Assembly: GCF_040544555.1 (NCBI RefSeq)
Contig: NZ_JBEPKD010000017.1
Coordinates: 20,790-84,789, forward strand
Reading direction: 5' to 3'
Length of the DNA: 64,000 nt
Source of the DNA: Halalkalibacter oceani
GTDB lineage: Bacteria; Bacillota; Bacilli; Bacillales; Bacillaceae_D
The notes beneath the pieces were generated by a model. That model did not search any database, had not been told where the DNA came from, and saw nothing but the letters and a program-made list of their open reading frames with translations. Below, in pieces: positions 1 through 8,736 of this stretch. The position numbers and the translations under genes were made by a program. The first letter of the stretch is position 1; each line of letters starts with the position of its first letter.

Positions 1-1
1 A

Positions 2-679
2 TTGACCATCAGCCACGCATTTTCAAAGGAGCTTACCTTTTCCCGTCCTTTTATTAATGAAGAAATGGCGTTTGCGAGGTCGTATCACGCTGGTGAAGCA
101 AAACCGACGCCAGGCGGGTTCTGTGAAAAAATCAATCCGGACGCCCGACTGGTCATCTTCGGTGCCGGACAGGACGCGGTGCCGGTCGTTGATTTGGCCG
201 GCCAATGCGGTTTTGAAGTCGTCGTTGTTGATCACCGGGAGAGCGCTTTAACGAAGGAGCGCTTTCCGAAAGCCGCTGAGCTAATTCTTGCCCGGTCAGA
301 AGACTATCGGCAGAAGATCGTAGCTGAAAAAAATGACTATGTTTTATTTATGACGCACCGTATTGATCACGATGCGCTTGCCTTTGATTTTTATCGAAGC
401 TGTGCACCGGGCTATCTCGGCTTTTTAGGTCCGAAACGAAGAATGGAGCAAATCGCCGGAGAGATTCTTGGTTTAGATAAGACCGAGATGGAAAGGCTAT
501 CGCCGTATATCCATGCCCCGGTTGGCCTTGATCTCGGGGCTGAAACACCGGAACAAGTCGCTGTGAGCATTCTGTCAGAAATCATGATCCGAAAAAACAA
601 CAGACAGTTGCAATTTCTAAAAGATAAAGCAGGTCCGATTCATGCTGCTGAACAGCTTTCACTACAGACGATAAAATGA
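2..679 (+). CDS. XdhC/CoxI-family protein, 5' end cut by window edge
   Basis: XdhC-type proteins help insert (sulfurated) molybdenum cofactor into xanthine dehydrogenase-like molybdo-hydroxylases. The visible 225 residues contain the C-terminal Rossmann-like part: RLVIFGAGQDAVPV near residue 50, then a VVDHR strand end and, later, YLGFLGPKRR and the IHAPVGLDLGAETPEQVA segment typical of the XdhC C-terminus. Bacillus family members (PucA type) are about 330 residues, so roughly 100 N-terminal residues with the CxxG-type XdhC motif lie left of the window and the TTG at position 2 is only the first readable codon, not a start. The molybdenum cofactor genes that follow fit this role. No structural xdh genes are visible. 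Confidence 0.8.
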   Translation: MTISHAFSKELTFSRPFINEEMAFARSYHAGEAKPTPGGFCEKINPDARLVIFGAGQDAVPVVDLAGQCGFEVVVVDHRESALTKERFPKAAELILARSEDYRQKIVAEKNDYVLFMTHRIDHDALAFDFYRSCAPGYLGFLGPKRRMEQIAGEILGLDKTEMERLSPYIHAPVGLDLGAETPEQVAVSILSEIMIRKNNRQLQFLKDKAGPIHAAEQLSLQTIK

Positions 680-700
680 GAAGAGAGGGAGTAATCAGGT

Positions 701-1587
701 GTGGGCTTTTTGATTGCGGGTTTGTCAGCGGTCTTTTATTCGTTGAGCAATGTTCTGATGAAAAAAGGAATGAGGCACTCAGCAACAGACAATGGAATGC
801 TGATTACCCTCTGTATCAATATTTGCTTGCTCGGTTCATTGCTCGGGATTTCCCGCTGGTTGGCTCCGGTGAACGGAAACACAGGCGATGAAATGGGACT
901 TTGGTTATTTTTGGCTGCTGGATTTTTAACCGCTTTTTTAGGGAGAATGATGCTTTTTAACGGCATTCGAAAAATAGGATCATCACGGGCGGCGGGGATT
1001 AAAAACTCAGCCCCTATTTTTACCGTGATGTTTGCAATTATCATATTAGATGAAACGATTATCGGTGTGACCTGGCTCGGGATTGGATTGATCTTTCTCG
1101 GGCTGTTTGTGCAAGGGTATATGCTGTTTCATAATGAAGGAAGCAAAGTCGATCAATTTGGTTTTCTGATTTCCCTGGGGGCCGCGCTTGGATTCGGGAT
1201 TGGGCAAGGAGTTCGCAAGCAGGCGCTTGATTACTTTCCCGATCCTTTTGCCGGCGCTTTTTTGGCGCTTTGGCAGCATTAATCAGCTTTGTTTTGATCA
1301 CGGCGTTCAAAAGGGAGCTTTTGCAAACGATCAAAAACAATGTTACCTTGCCGAATCGCTACTATATTCTTGGCGGTATTTTCACCAGTCTTGCGCTTTT
1401 ATCATTTTTTATGTCGATTTCCTTCATCCAGGTCGCCTATGCGGGGGCGATTTTGGCGATTGAACCGATTGTGACGATTATGCTCAGTAAAGTGATGCTC
1501 GGTTCTGAAGAAAAGGTGACGGTTCCACTGCTCGTCTGTGCATGTTTGATCTTTCTTGGCGCCGGAATGATCTCTCTTACAGCCTGA
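701..1587 (+). pseudogene. EamA/DMT-family transporter, interrupted by a frameshift
   Basis: A drug/metabolite transporter of the ten-helix EamA type, split over two frames. The first frame (GTG at 701 to a stop at 1282) encodes about 190 residues with the first EamA repeat (AGLSAVFYSLSNVLMKKG, SSRAAGIKNSAPIFTVMFAI) and the start of the second. The second frame resumes around 1270 with LAALISFVLITAF and runs to 1587 with the typical AILAIEPIVTIMLSKVMLGSE end. The break lies at a run of six T at 1258-1263; one additional T would join the frames as AFFGALAALIS and give a protein of about 295 residues, the usual length. It may be a recent inactivation or a homopolymer sequencing error. Substrate unknown. 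Confidence 0.75.
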
Positions 1588-1694
1588 ACCGGAAGAAAGA
1601 GAAAATGCTGTTTTTCCGGCTGTTTAGTATCTCGTCTATTAAAAAAATGGTAAAATAGAAGCTACATTTAGAATTTTGGAAAAGGAGCTTTGCC

Positions 1695-2216
1695 ATGTCA
1701 GTATCTGAGCATAAACAAGAAGCGCCGAAGACGGTAAACTGTTTCGTTCTGACTGTGTCTGATACACGGACGAAGGAGACGGACAAGAGTGGAGCGTTAA
1801 TGAAGCAATTGCTGGAGGAAGGGCAGTATTGTGTTACCGGCTATGAGATTGTCAAAGATAGTGAACAGGAGATTCAGGCGGTGATTAAGGAGGCGGCCGG
1901 ACGGGAGGATGTCGAAGCGATCTTAATCAATGGCGGAACGGGGATCGCTTCGCGCGACCGGACATATGAGGCGGTATCTCAGCTGTTGGAAAAAGAGATG
2001 CCCGGTTTTGGTGATCTGTTTCGTTATTTGAGCTATGTCGAGGATATCGGCTCGGCGGCGATGCTCAGCCGGGCTGTCGCCGGAATTTACCAGGATAAAG
2101 CGATCTTTTCAACGCCAGGCTCATCAGGAGCGGTTCGCCTGGCAATGACGAAGCTGATCGTTCCTGAGCTTGGACATGTAATGAGAGAAATCTACAAGGA
2201 TGCCAAGGCTCGGTAA
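1695..2216 (+). CDS. moaB: Molybdenum cofactor biosynthesis protein MoaB
   Basis: MogA/MoaB-fold protein, 173 residues, that acts on molybdopterin (adenylylation in MogA; role of MoaB in Bacilli inferred). Visible signatures are FVLTVSDTRTKETDKSG at residues 17-33, the GGTG loop at 80-83 and STPGSSGA around 139-146, which form the molybdopterin binding pocket of the family. The ATG is preceded by AAGGAG at about 1682. It stands apart from moaC by about 260 bases carrying a hairpin repeat and a promoter, so it is probably transcribed separately. Confidence 0.92.
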   Translation: MSVSEHKQEAPKTVNCFVLTVSDTRTKETDKSGALMKQLLEEGQYCVTGYEIVKDSEQEIQAVIKEAAGREDVEAILINGGTGIASRDRTYEAVSQLLEKEMPGFGDLFRYLSYVEDIGSAAMLSRAVAGIYQDKAIFSTPGSSGAVRLAMTKLIVPELGHVMREIYKDAKAR

Positions 2217-2264
2217 AGAAAACGATGTAAACGAGGTCCCTGAAAAACATCCAAAGCTAGTGAA

Positions 2265-2342
2265 AAAGAATAAAGCGTCCTTTTTCGTAACGTGAAGAAA
2301 AGCTAGTGAAAAAGAGTGAAGCGTCCTTTTTCACTAGCTTTA
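2265..2342. repeat. Hairpin repeat, copy 1 (family also at 35691-35762)
   Basis: Two related blocks follow moaB. The second, about 2304-2342, is a perfect inverted repeat: GCTAGTGAAAAAG, a short loop ending in CGTC, and CTTTTTCACTAGC. The first block repeats AGCTAGTGAAAAAG and CGTCCTTTTTCG without a matching 3' arm. It could end moaB transcription, but there is no T-run after the stem beyond the arm itself. A second copy with a compensated stem lies near 35.7 kb. Confidence 0.75.
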
Positions 2343-2380
2343 TGAAAATGGGGTTTTGCTGGAGTGATCTCGCTATTTGG

Positions 2381-2389
2381 TGCTACAAT
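2381..2389 (+). promoter_or_regulatory. Extended -10 promoter for the moaC operon
   Basis: TGCTACAAT is an extended -10 (TG-N-TACAAT, hexamer 2384-2389). I see no good -35 hexamer at 17 +/- 1 bases, which is usual for extended -10 promoters. Transcription would start near 2396 and give a leader of about 80 bases. Confidence 0.5.
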
Positions 2390-2418
2390 GAATATAAAGA
2401 GGGCTTATCACAGCCTGG

Positions 2419-2446
2419 GCAGCATCGGCGGAGAGCGCCGGGCTGC
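2419..2446 (+). promoter_or_regulatory. Structured leader hairpin before moaC
   Basis: GCAGC, AT, CGGCG, loop GAGAG, CGCCG, G, GCTGC folds into a two-part GC-rich hairpin with ten pairs and small internal bulges, 33 bases before the moaC start and with no T-run. It may be an RNA regulatory element of the cofactor operon or a ribosome-access switch; I could not match it to the known Moco riboswitch. Confidence 0.4.
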
Positions 2447-2478
2447 TGATTGCTCGTAAATGAGAGAAAGTGAGATGG

Positions 2479-2970
2479 ATGATGGAGTTCACACATTTTA
2501 ACAGTCAAGGACGGGCGAAAATGGTCGATGTTTCAGAGAAAAAAGAAACGAAAAGAACGGCGGTTGCGCGAAGTGAAATCAAAGTCGCCCCGCTTGTCCT
2601 TGAGAAAATAGAGAAGCAGGAAATCGGCAAAGGTGATGTGTTTGCGGTGGCGCAAATTGCCGGAGTAATGGCGGCGAAAAATACAGCGCAGATCATCCCG
2701 ATGTGCCACCCCTTGCCGCTGACGGGAATTGATATTACCTTCCGTCCCCAACGTTTTGACACCTATGCGGTTGTTATAATTGAAGCAACTGTCAAAACGA
2801 CAGGAAAAACCGGTGTTGAAATGGAAGCGTTGACGGCAGCCAGTGTCGCGGCACTGACGATCTATGATATGTGCAAAGCTGTCGATAAAGAAATGGAAAT
2901 CGGTCAGACGTATGTTATGAGAAAAACAGGTGGAAAAAGCGGGGATTATGAAAGACAGTCAGATAAGTAA
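2479..2970 (+). CDS. moaC: Cyclic pyranopterin monophosphate synthase MoaC
   Basis: MoaC converts 3',8-cyclo-7,8-dihydro-GTP, made by MoaA, into cyclic pyranopterin monophosphate. The family signature is clear: FTHFNSQGRAKMVDVSEK at the N-terminus, the active-site stretch IIPMCHPLPLTG, GVEMEALTAASVAALTIYDMCKA, and the C-terminal KTGGKSG. Length is 163 residues from the ATG at 2479; an in-frame GTG at 2470 would add three residues, and family members start close to the EFTHFN block, so I prefer ATG 2479 or 2482. The RBS is weak (GAGAAAG). First gene of a tight operon with moaA, moaE, moaD and moeA. Confidence 0.93.
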   Translation: MMEFTHFNSQGRAKMVDVSEKKETKRTAVARSEIKVAPLVLEKIEKQEIGKGDVFAVAQIAGVMAAKNTAQIIPMCHPLPLTGIDITFRPQRFDTYAVVIIEATVKTTGKTGVEMEALTAASVAALTIYDMCKAVDKEMEIGQTYVMRKTGGKSGDYERQSDK

Positions 2971-2994
2971 GCTATCAGGAGGAAGGGTGATCGT

Positions 2995-4008
2995 ATGAAA
3001 AAACATATTGTGGATAAGCTGAATCGTCCTCTCCATGATTTACGGATATCGGTTACAGATCGCTGCAATTTTCGCTGCGGCTACTGTATGCCTGCCGAGA
3101 TTTTTGATAATGATTATCCCTTTTTGACAAACAGCGAGCTGCTGAGCTTTGAGGAAATGGTGCGGCTCATTCGTTCTTTTGCGGAGCTGGGTGTCAACAA
3201 AATCCGGATTACAGGGGGAGAGCCTCTGCTGCGCAAAGGAATTGCCGGTCTTATTTCGGATATTGAGCAAATAGACGGCATCACCGATATCGCCCTGACG
3301 ACAAATGGCGTGCTATTAAAAAAGCATGCCACAGCGCTGAAAAAAGCCGGCTTGAAGCGGGTAAATGTCAGCCTCGACAGCCTTGATGACGAGTTGTTTG
3401 GCCGGATGAACGGCCGCGGTTTTCGAACAGGTCCGGTGCTCGAAGGGATTGAAGCAGCGGCTGAAGCAGGACTTGAGGTCAAAATTAATATGGTCGTGCA
3501 AAAAGGGGTGAACGACCAGGAAATTATGCCGATGGCCCGCTATTTCCGCGAAAAGGGCCATACGCTGCGTTTTATCGAATTCATGGATGTCGGCAATTCA
3601 AACGGCTGGAAGCTGGATCAAGTCGTGCCGAGCCGGGAAATCGTCGAAATGATCAACCGCGAGCATCCGCTTGAAGCGGTCGGACCTGAGTATTACGGCG
3701 AAGTCGCCAAGCGCTACCGTTATGCTGGAACGACGACGGAAATCGGCCTGATCACGTCGGTGACGAACGCGTTTTGCTCGACCTGTTCCCGCGCCCGGGT
3801 GTCGGCCGACGGCAAAATGTACAATTGTTTATTTGCCGCCAAGGGCCATGATCTGTTACCGGCTTTACGAGAACAAGCCGATGATGAGCGGGTAAAGGAG
3901 CGGATTCGCGAGATTTGGAACGGGCGAACAGACCGTTATTCAGAGGAGCGTTTAAGCCAAACGAAAAAAAGAAAGAAAAAAGTCGAAATGTCACGAATTG
4001 GCGGGTAA
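2995..4008 (+). CDS. moaA: GTP 3',8-cyclase MoaA
   Basis: Radical SAM enzyme that turns GTP into 3',8-cyclo-7,8-dihydro-GTP, the first step of molybdopterin synthesis. The SAM-binding cluster motif CNFRCGYC gives C24, C28 and C31; ITGGEPLLR (GGEP at 74-77) binds SAM; the second cluster that holds GTP is in FCSTCSRARVSADGKMYNC. The protein ends in Gly-Gly, as MoaA does, where the tail supports catalysis. 337 residues, normal length. RBS CAGGAGGAAGG lies just before ATG 2995, 24 bases after moaC. Confidence 0.96.
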   Translation: MKKHIVDKLNRPLHDLRISVTDRCNFRCGYCMPAEIFDNDYPFLTNSELLSFEEMVRLIRSFAELGVNKIRITGGEPLLRKGIAGLISDIEQIDGITDIALTTNGVLLKKHATALKKAGLKRVNVSLDSLDDELFGRMNGRGFRTGPVLEGIEAAAEAGLEVKINMVVQKGVNDQEIMPMARYFREKGHTLRFIEFMDVGNSNGWKLDQVVPSREIVEMINREHPLEAVGPEYYGEVAKRYRYAGTTTEIGLITSVTNAFCSTCSRARVSADGKMYNCLFAAKGHDLLPALREQADDERVKERIREIWNGRTDRYSEERLSQTKKRKKKVEMSRIGG

Positions 4009-4044
4009 GCTTTGCCAGGAAGAGACAGCAGAGGAGGTTTATCT

Positions 4045-4506
4045 TTGACAACATCTTTATTTGAGATTACAGCAGAACCAATCTCGATTGAGGCCGTTGT
4101 GGCAAAGGTTGTGCACGCCAACGCCGGAGCGGTGAATACGTTTATTGGAACCGTTCGTGAACTGACAAAAGGAAAAAAGACATTATATTTAATTTATGAG
4201 GCCTATGAAGCGATGGCGGTCAAACAGCTGCAAAAGGTCGGAGCTGAAATCAAGGAAAAATGGCCGGGAGCAGAAGTGGCGATCTCGCATCGTGTCGGCC
4301 GGCTTGAGATTTCAGATATTGCCGTCGTCATTGCCGTCGCGACTCCGCACCGGGCGGAATCATTTGAAGCGAGCCGCTACGCGATTGAGCGCATCAAGGA
4401 AATTGTTCCAATTTGGAAAAAAGAGCATTGGGAAAACGGGGAATTTTGGGTTGGTGACCAAAAAGAAACAACCTATTACAAAACTGGGCAGCCGGAGGTG
4501 GAATAA
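4045..4506 (+). CDS. moaE: Molybdopterin synthase large subunit MoaE
   Basis: MoaE pairs with the sulfur carrier MoaD to make molybdopterin from cyclic pyranopterin monophosphate. The 153-residue protein shows the family segments VNTFIGTVRE, ISHRVGRLEISDIAVVIAV, the HRAESFEASRYAIERIKEIVPIWKKEHW core with the catalytic lysines, and GEFWVG. I chose TTG at 4045 because GAGGAGG at 4031-4037 sits at the right distance; an in-frame TTG at 4012 has no RBS. It overlaps moaD by one base (TAATG). Confidence 0.94.
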   Translation: MTTSLFEITAEPISIEAVVAKVVHANAGAVNTFIGTVRELTKGKKTLYLIYEAYEAMAVKQLQKVGAEIKEKWPGAEVAISHRVGRLEISDIAVVIAVATPHRAESFEASRYAIERIKEIVPIWKKEHWENGEFWVGDQKETTYYKTGQPEVE

Positions 4507-4745
4507 TGGCAAGTTTATTGCTATTTGCATCAATAAAAGAAAAGCTGGAGACAGATGCTTTAACGATTGATCCGGAGCTGAACACAATCGCCGAAGTGCG
4601 TGAATGGCTGATTGAACAGCATCCTGAAGTAAGCGCTGATCTGGAGCAGGTGATCTGGGCGAAAAATGAGGAATATGCCGAGTTGAGCGAAACATTCAGT
4701 GATGACGATACACTTGCCATCATTTCGCCGGTAAGCGGCGGGTAA
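4506..4745 (+). CDS. moaD: Molybdopterin synthase sulfur carrier subunit MoaD
   Basis: Ubiquitin-fold sulfur carrier of 79 residues. The C-terminal SPVSGG ends in the Gly-Gly that is adenylylated and thiocarboxylated before sulfur is passed to MoaE. The ATG overlaps the moaE stop, so the two subunits are translationally coupled. The activating enzyme MoeB/ThiF is not in the window. Confidence 0.94.
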   Translation: MASLLLFASIKEKLETDALTIDPELNTIAEVREWLIEQHPEVSADLEQVIWAKNEEYAELSETFSDDDTLAIISPVSGG

Positions 4746-4757
4746 AGGGGCGGGAAG

Positions 4758-6020
4758 ATGGTAGAAATTCGGCAGAGCATTCCTGTAGATGAAGCAATTA
4801 GACGGATTATGGAGCGTGTCAAGACAGGAGCGACAGAGCGTATTTCGCTCGCGGAGGCGCAAGGACGATCTCTCGCGGAGGATATCGTCGCCTCGCATGA
4901 TGTGCCTTTTTTCGATCGTTCGCCGGTAGACGGCTTTGCGATTAAAGCGCAAGATACGAAGGGCGCAGAACCGGATACGCCGCGGCGGCTTGTGGTTGTC
5001 GAAACGCTCGGCGCCGGCTATGTCGCCACCCAGCCGGTGGTCGGTGGAAAAGCGGTGCGGATTATGACCGGAGCGCCGATCCCGGAAGGCGCCGATGCGG
5101 TGATTATGCTGGAGCATGTGACCGAAACGCTGGAAGGGGACCAGCCGGTGATTGAGGTCACTTCACCGGTGGCGGCGGGAGAAAACATTATCCGGCGCGG
5201 CGAGGATATGAAGGAGGGCACGGTTCTGCTTGAAGCCGGCAGACAAATGGCAGCGGGAGAAATCGCCTTGCTGGCGACATTTGGCTACGGCGAAATCAAC
5301 GTCTTTCAGCAGCCGGTGATCGGTGTGTTTGCGACGGGAAGCGAGCTTGTTTCCGTCGATGAACCGCTTGCTCCGGGGAAGATCCGAAACAGCAATTCAC
5401 CGATGCTTGAGGCGCAGATTCGGCAGGCAGGCGCGATTCCGCGCTATTACGGGATTCTCGTCGATGACTTCGATCAAAGCTACGCGGCGGTTGTCGGGGC
5501 GCTGAAAGAAGTCGACTATGTCATCACCACCGGTGGCGTGTCAGTCGGCGATTTTGATTATGTGCCGGCGATTTTGGACAAGCTTCAGGCCGAAGTGCTG
5601 TTTAATAAAGTTGAAATGCGGCCCGGCAGTGTCACGACGGTAGCGACAGTTGGCGATAAATGGTTTTTCGGCTTGTCCGGCAATCCATCAGCCTGCTTTG
5701 TCGGCTTTGAACTGTTTGTCCGTCCGATTGTCAAAACCTATTTAGGTTCATCAACACCACATCTTCGCAAAGCAGCAGCGCTGTTGACAACGGATCTCGG
5801 CCGGCCGAACGAGTTTGCCCGCTTTGTCCGGGCAAGGTTGACGCTGGAGGACGCGACGCTTTCTGTCACGCCGGTTGGGCTGGAAAAGTCGGGGATCGTG
5901 TCGTCTCTCGCCGAAGCGAACGCCCTGCTCGTCGTCCCGCCGCGAACGGAGAAGCTGCGAGCAGGCGAGAAGGTGGATGTCATTTGTTTAGAGATGAATC
6001 CGGGCTTGCCCGGCGCTTAA
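4758..6020 (+). CDS. moeA: Molybdopterin molybdenumtransferase MoeA
   Basis: MoeA inserts molybdate into adenylylated molybdopterin. The 420-residue protein has the whole domain order: N-terminal FDRSPVDGFAIKAQD and the RIMTGAPIPEGADAV domain (about 50-150), then the MoaB-like domain with GVFATGSELV and TTGGVSVGDFDYV (about 185-265), PGSVTTVATVGDKWFFGLSGNP, and the C-terminal beta-barrel domain IV ending at LEMNPG. RBS GGGGCGGGAAG before ATG 4758, 12 bases after moaD. Last gene of the operon; a terminator follows. Confidence 0.95.
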   Translation: MVEIRQSIPVDEAIRRIMERVKTGATERISLAEAQGRSLAEDIVASHDVPFFDRSPVDGFAIKAQDTKGAEPDTPRRLVVVETLGAGYVATQPVVGGKAVRIMTGAPIPEGADAVIMLEHVTETLEGDQPVIEVTSPVAAGENIIRRGEDMKEGTVLLEAGRQMAAGEIALLATFGYGEINVFQQPVIGVFATGSELVSVDEPLAPGKIRNSNSPMLEAQIRQAGAIPRYYGILVDDFDQSYAAVVGALKEVDYVITTGGVSVGDFDYVPAILDKLQAEVLFNKVEMRPGSVTTVATVGDKWFFGLSGNPSACFVGFELFVRPIVKTYLGSSTPHLRKAAALLTTDLGRPNEFARFVRARLTLEDATLSVTPVGLEKSGIVSSLAEANALLVVPPRTEKLRAGEKVDVICLEMNPGLPGA

Positions 6021-6058
6021 CATAAAAGCTTTCAGCAGCTCGATTGATTTGCTGTTTC

Positions 6059-6106
6059 GGGATGTCTTAAAAAGGGAAAATCGCCCTTTAAGGCATCCTT
6101 TTTTTC
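6059..6106 (+). terminator. Rho-independent terminator after moeA
   Basis: GGATGTCTTAAAAAGGG pairs with CCCTTTAAGGCATCC around a short A-rich loop, followed by TTTTTTT. It closes the moaC-moeA operon. The outer GGATGTC/GGCATCC arms recur in the hairpin at 15234-15275. Confidence 0.85.
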
Positions 6107-6199
6107 TCGTTTGCGATTTGATAAACGGACAATCAATGAATGAGAACGAGGGCTGGACGAAAGACTGAGAGTTAGCGGGGGAAATGCGGCAGTGAAAGA

Positions 6200-6376
6200 G
6201 GAACCTCATTCCGTTATCCGGCTTGCACTGCCCTTTTTATTGATAGAAAAGGAACGTCATTCCTCTATTGATTGCTGCAAGGGGGACTGATCGCTTGTTT
6301 TGGTTTATGAACGGAATCTCGTTCCTCTTGTTTGCGAAGAAATGCGTAAAAATGAGCAATAGCGGAATCCTGTTCC
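6200..6376. repeat. Four spaced 13-base near-palindromes GGAAYNTCRTTCC
   Basis: GGAACCTCATTCC (6200-6212), GGAACGTCATTCC (6251-6263), GGAATCTCGTTCC (6313-6325) and GGAATCCTGTTCC (6364-6376) are near-palindromes with start-to-start spacing of 51, 62 and 51 bases, close to whole helical turns. Two of them continue as TTCCTCT. The last ends 22 bases before the -35 of the following gene. This fills most of the gap from 6021 to 6453, where I see no gene. Confidence 0.7.
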
Positions 6377-6398
6377 GCCTAGCCCCGGTATAAAAGTT

Positions 6399-6429
6399 TT
6401 GCCACACACTGATTGAAATGGAGTACAAT
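6399..6429 (+). promoter_or_regulatory. Sigma-A-like promoter for the DUF2157 protein gene
   Basis: TTGCCA (6399-6404), 19-base spacer, TACAAT (6424-6429). The spacer is longer than ideal. Transcription would begin only about 18 bases before the start codon, directly ahead of the RBS. Confidence 0.45.
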
Positions 6430-6453
6430 AAAAGAAAAAAGGAGGGAATCAGA

Positions 6454-8634
6454 ATGGATCAGGAGCAACAGAGATTGGGTCATTCCCGCATCATTGATCT
6501 GGCATACCTCTTTGGCGTTTCGCTTTTAGTGGCTGCTGTTGTTTATTTTTTTGCCGCGAATTGGAGCGCGCTCGGGCACGGAAGCAAAATCAGCTTGATC
6601 ACGCTCTTGCTGCTTGGCTTCTACGGCATTGCGTTTTTCTTTCGTTATCGCCTGCCATGGCGCCCATTTGTCGGAAAGCTGTTTTTACTTGGAGGCGTTA
6701 TCGCCTTTGGCGTTAGCGTTGCCTTGCTTGGTCAAATGTACAATTCACATGCGGACAGTTATCTTTTGTTTCTCGTCTGGCTTGCGCCGGCTTTTTTATT
6801 TGCGGTATTGACGAAACTGCAATCTTTTTATCTTTTATCTTATATGCTGCTGCATGCGACCATCGGTTTTTTCTTATTTCCTAGCTCTGTTGCGATTTAC
6901 CGCTCTGAAGGAGAGCTGGTTGCGTGGCTTGTTTGCCTAGCGTTAGGTAACGCTTTACTCGGCCTAGGGCTTGAAGCAAGGCAAAGTCCTTATCGCGCTT
7001 TATCGTATTTGTCCTATCTCGTCAGTCAGCTCATTTGGCTAGTGATAACGATGCGCTGGGTGTTTGAATCGTACACCTATCTGCTTAACAGCCTTTATCT
7101 GCTTGTTTCGATCGTGTTCTTGTATTGGCTTTGGAAGAAAAGGCCAAACCGCGTTCTATTGCTGCTTACGGTTGGCAGTGTGGCGGTTTACGTGGCGGCG
7201 AAAGCGATTCTCTGGATGCTCGAGCACGGGTCTGAGCTGTTTTTTGTTCTTATTTTGCTGCTTGCCGGGCTGACTGTTTTTGCGGCAGGCTTTGTAATAA
7301 AAAAGCTGCGGAATGTTTATGAAAAGCAAAAGAATCAGGAGGTACGCTGGTGGCAAAGTCTGATCGTCCACGCCGTCAGCACGGTTAGTGCTGTCGTGGC
7401 GACCACCGCATTCATCGGCCTGATGACGATGGTGGCCCAATCGCTGCTTTCAGCTTTGTATGTCCTTCTTGCAGCCGCTCTTTTGGTAACGGTGCTGATC
7501 TTTGGCAAAAGATTGGAGGAAGTATGGCGTCATACGATCGTTCATGTAGGCGTCCTTCTTACACTCGCCTTTGTCTGGGATGTCCCGACTTATTTGGCGC
7601 TCGTCAGTGTCCTGCTGCTTTTGCTGCTATGGTATAAAGAGGAAAGCGTCTGGATGGATCTGCTTCTTTATGGAGCGACTAACGTGGTTCTTCTGTTCAT
7701 ATTCTGGCCTGATCGTTCAACCGAAGCGATCATGTGGCTGATGGTTGGGCTCAATCTGCTAGCGCTGGCTGGCCGTCTGCTGCTGAAGGAGCCGCTGTTG
7801 AAAAAAAGGCTGACCGTGCAGGCGATGCTATACAGCTTGCTGTTCGGCTTTGTACTGACCTTTTTAACGACATCACCCCCGTCGGCCTATTATTTGTATA
7901 ATGCGCTGTTTTTTGCCGTGACGACTTACCTCGGCTTCCGTTTTGTCCGAAGCAATGAGCAGGTACTCGCACGGACGGTGCTCGTATTTTGGTTCGCCTT
8001 TCTTTTTTATAAATATTACGACCTCGTCTGGAGGCTGCTTCACAAATCAGTCGCCTTGTTCCTGCTCGGCCTGCTGTTGCTTGCTGTCGCGATTATGCTT
8101 GACCGAAAGAGGAAGGAAGAGAGGGACGACTTGCCACCGGCTCATTTTGCCAATCAATGGGCGCTGGTCGTTGTTATATGCTTACAGCTTGCTTTTATCG
8201 GCTTTCAGTATGCGCAGTATGAACGGCAGCTTGCCAATGGAAGCTTGATCAAGCTTGAACTGGAACCGCTTGATCCCCGCTCGCTCTTGCAGGGAGATTA
8301 TCTGACTTTGCAATTCTCGATCTCGCATATTCCTGAGCTGGAGGGGAAGATGCAACGAGGGGAGAAGCTGAAGCTCGTTCTGTCTCCTGACGACCAGAAC
8401 GTCTACCATTATACAGGCATTTACCAGCAGAATGGCGCATATAATCAGCCGTATACGCTGCAGGAGGAGGATGTGCTGATGAATGGGAAAGCGACGGGCT
8501 ATGACCGCTTTTCGTTCGGGATCGAAAGCTACTTTATTGAAGAAGGCAGCGGGAGTGAAGCTGAATCGGAAGCGGAATATGCTTATGTGAAAGTTGCAGA
8601 GAACGGCAATGCTCTGCTCGTTGAGATTGAATAG
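6454..8634 (+). CDS. DUF2157 / GDYXXLXY-domain polytopic membrane protein
   Basis: A 726-residue membrane protein. The N-terminus has the DUF2157 type (about 1-140, with AANWSALGHGSKI between helices), followed by about 18 further hydrophobic helices as in DUF4401 proteins, and an extracytoplasmic C-terminal domain with the signature QGDYLTLQFSI (GDYxxLxF; about residue 620). The last helix is at about 570-590. Start chosen at ATG 6454 behind AAAAAAGGAGGG; an in-frame ATG at 6418 has no RBS. Function unknown; proteins with this architecture occur in many bacteria and are not assigned a reaction. The region near residue 690 is acidic (GSGSEAESEAE). Monocistronic behind the palindrome array. 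Confidence 0.85.
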   Translation: MDQEQQRLGHSRIIDLAYLFGVSLLVAAVVYFFAANWSALGHGSKISLITLLLLGFYGIAFFFRYRLPWRPFVGKLFLLGGVIAFGVSVALLGQMYNSHADSYLLFLVWLAPAFLFAVLTKLQSFYLLSYMLLHATIGFFLFPSSVAIYRSEGELVAWLVCLALGNALLGLGLEARQSPYRALSYLSYLVSQLIWLVITMRWVFESYTYLLNSLYLLVSIVFLYWLWKKRPNRVLLLLTVGSVAVYVAAKAILWMLEHGSELFFVLILLLAGLTVFAAGFVIKKLRNVYEKQKNQEVRWWQSLIVHAVSTVSAVVATTAFIGLMTMVAQSLLSALYVLLAAALLVTVLIFGKRLEEVWRHTIVHVGVLLTLAFVWDVPTYLALVSVLLLLLLWYKEESVWMDLLLYGATNVVLLFIFWPDRSTEAIMWLMVGLNLLALAGRLLLKEPLLKKRLTVQAMLYSLLFGFVLTFLTTSPPSAYYLYNALFFAVTTYLGFRFVRSNEQVLARTVLVFWFAFLFYKYYDLVWRLLHKSVALFLLGLLLLAVAIMLDRKRKEERDDLPPAHFANQWALVVVICLQLAFIGFQYAQYERQLANGSLIKLELEPLDPRSLLQGDYLTLQFSISHIPELEGKMQRGEKLKLVLSPDDQNVYHYTGIYQQNGAYNQPYTLQEEDVLMNGKATGYDRFSFGIESYFIEEGSGSEAESEAEYAYVKVAENGNALLVEIE

Positions 8635-8736
8635 AGATTTCAAGGGAGATTATCTCACATAGAAGTTGATGAAAGCAGAGCGCGCCCGCTACACTATAGC
8701 CAGACGACCTGAATGACACTTATGAGGAGGGATGAA

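Noticed and set aside
2401..2460. Moco riboswitch before moaC
   Set aside because: The conserved core of that riboswitch is not recognisable; only a hairpin is claimed.
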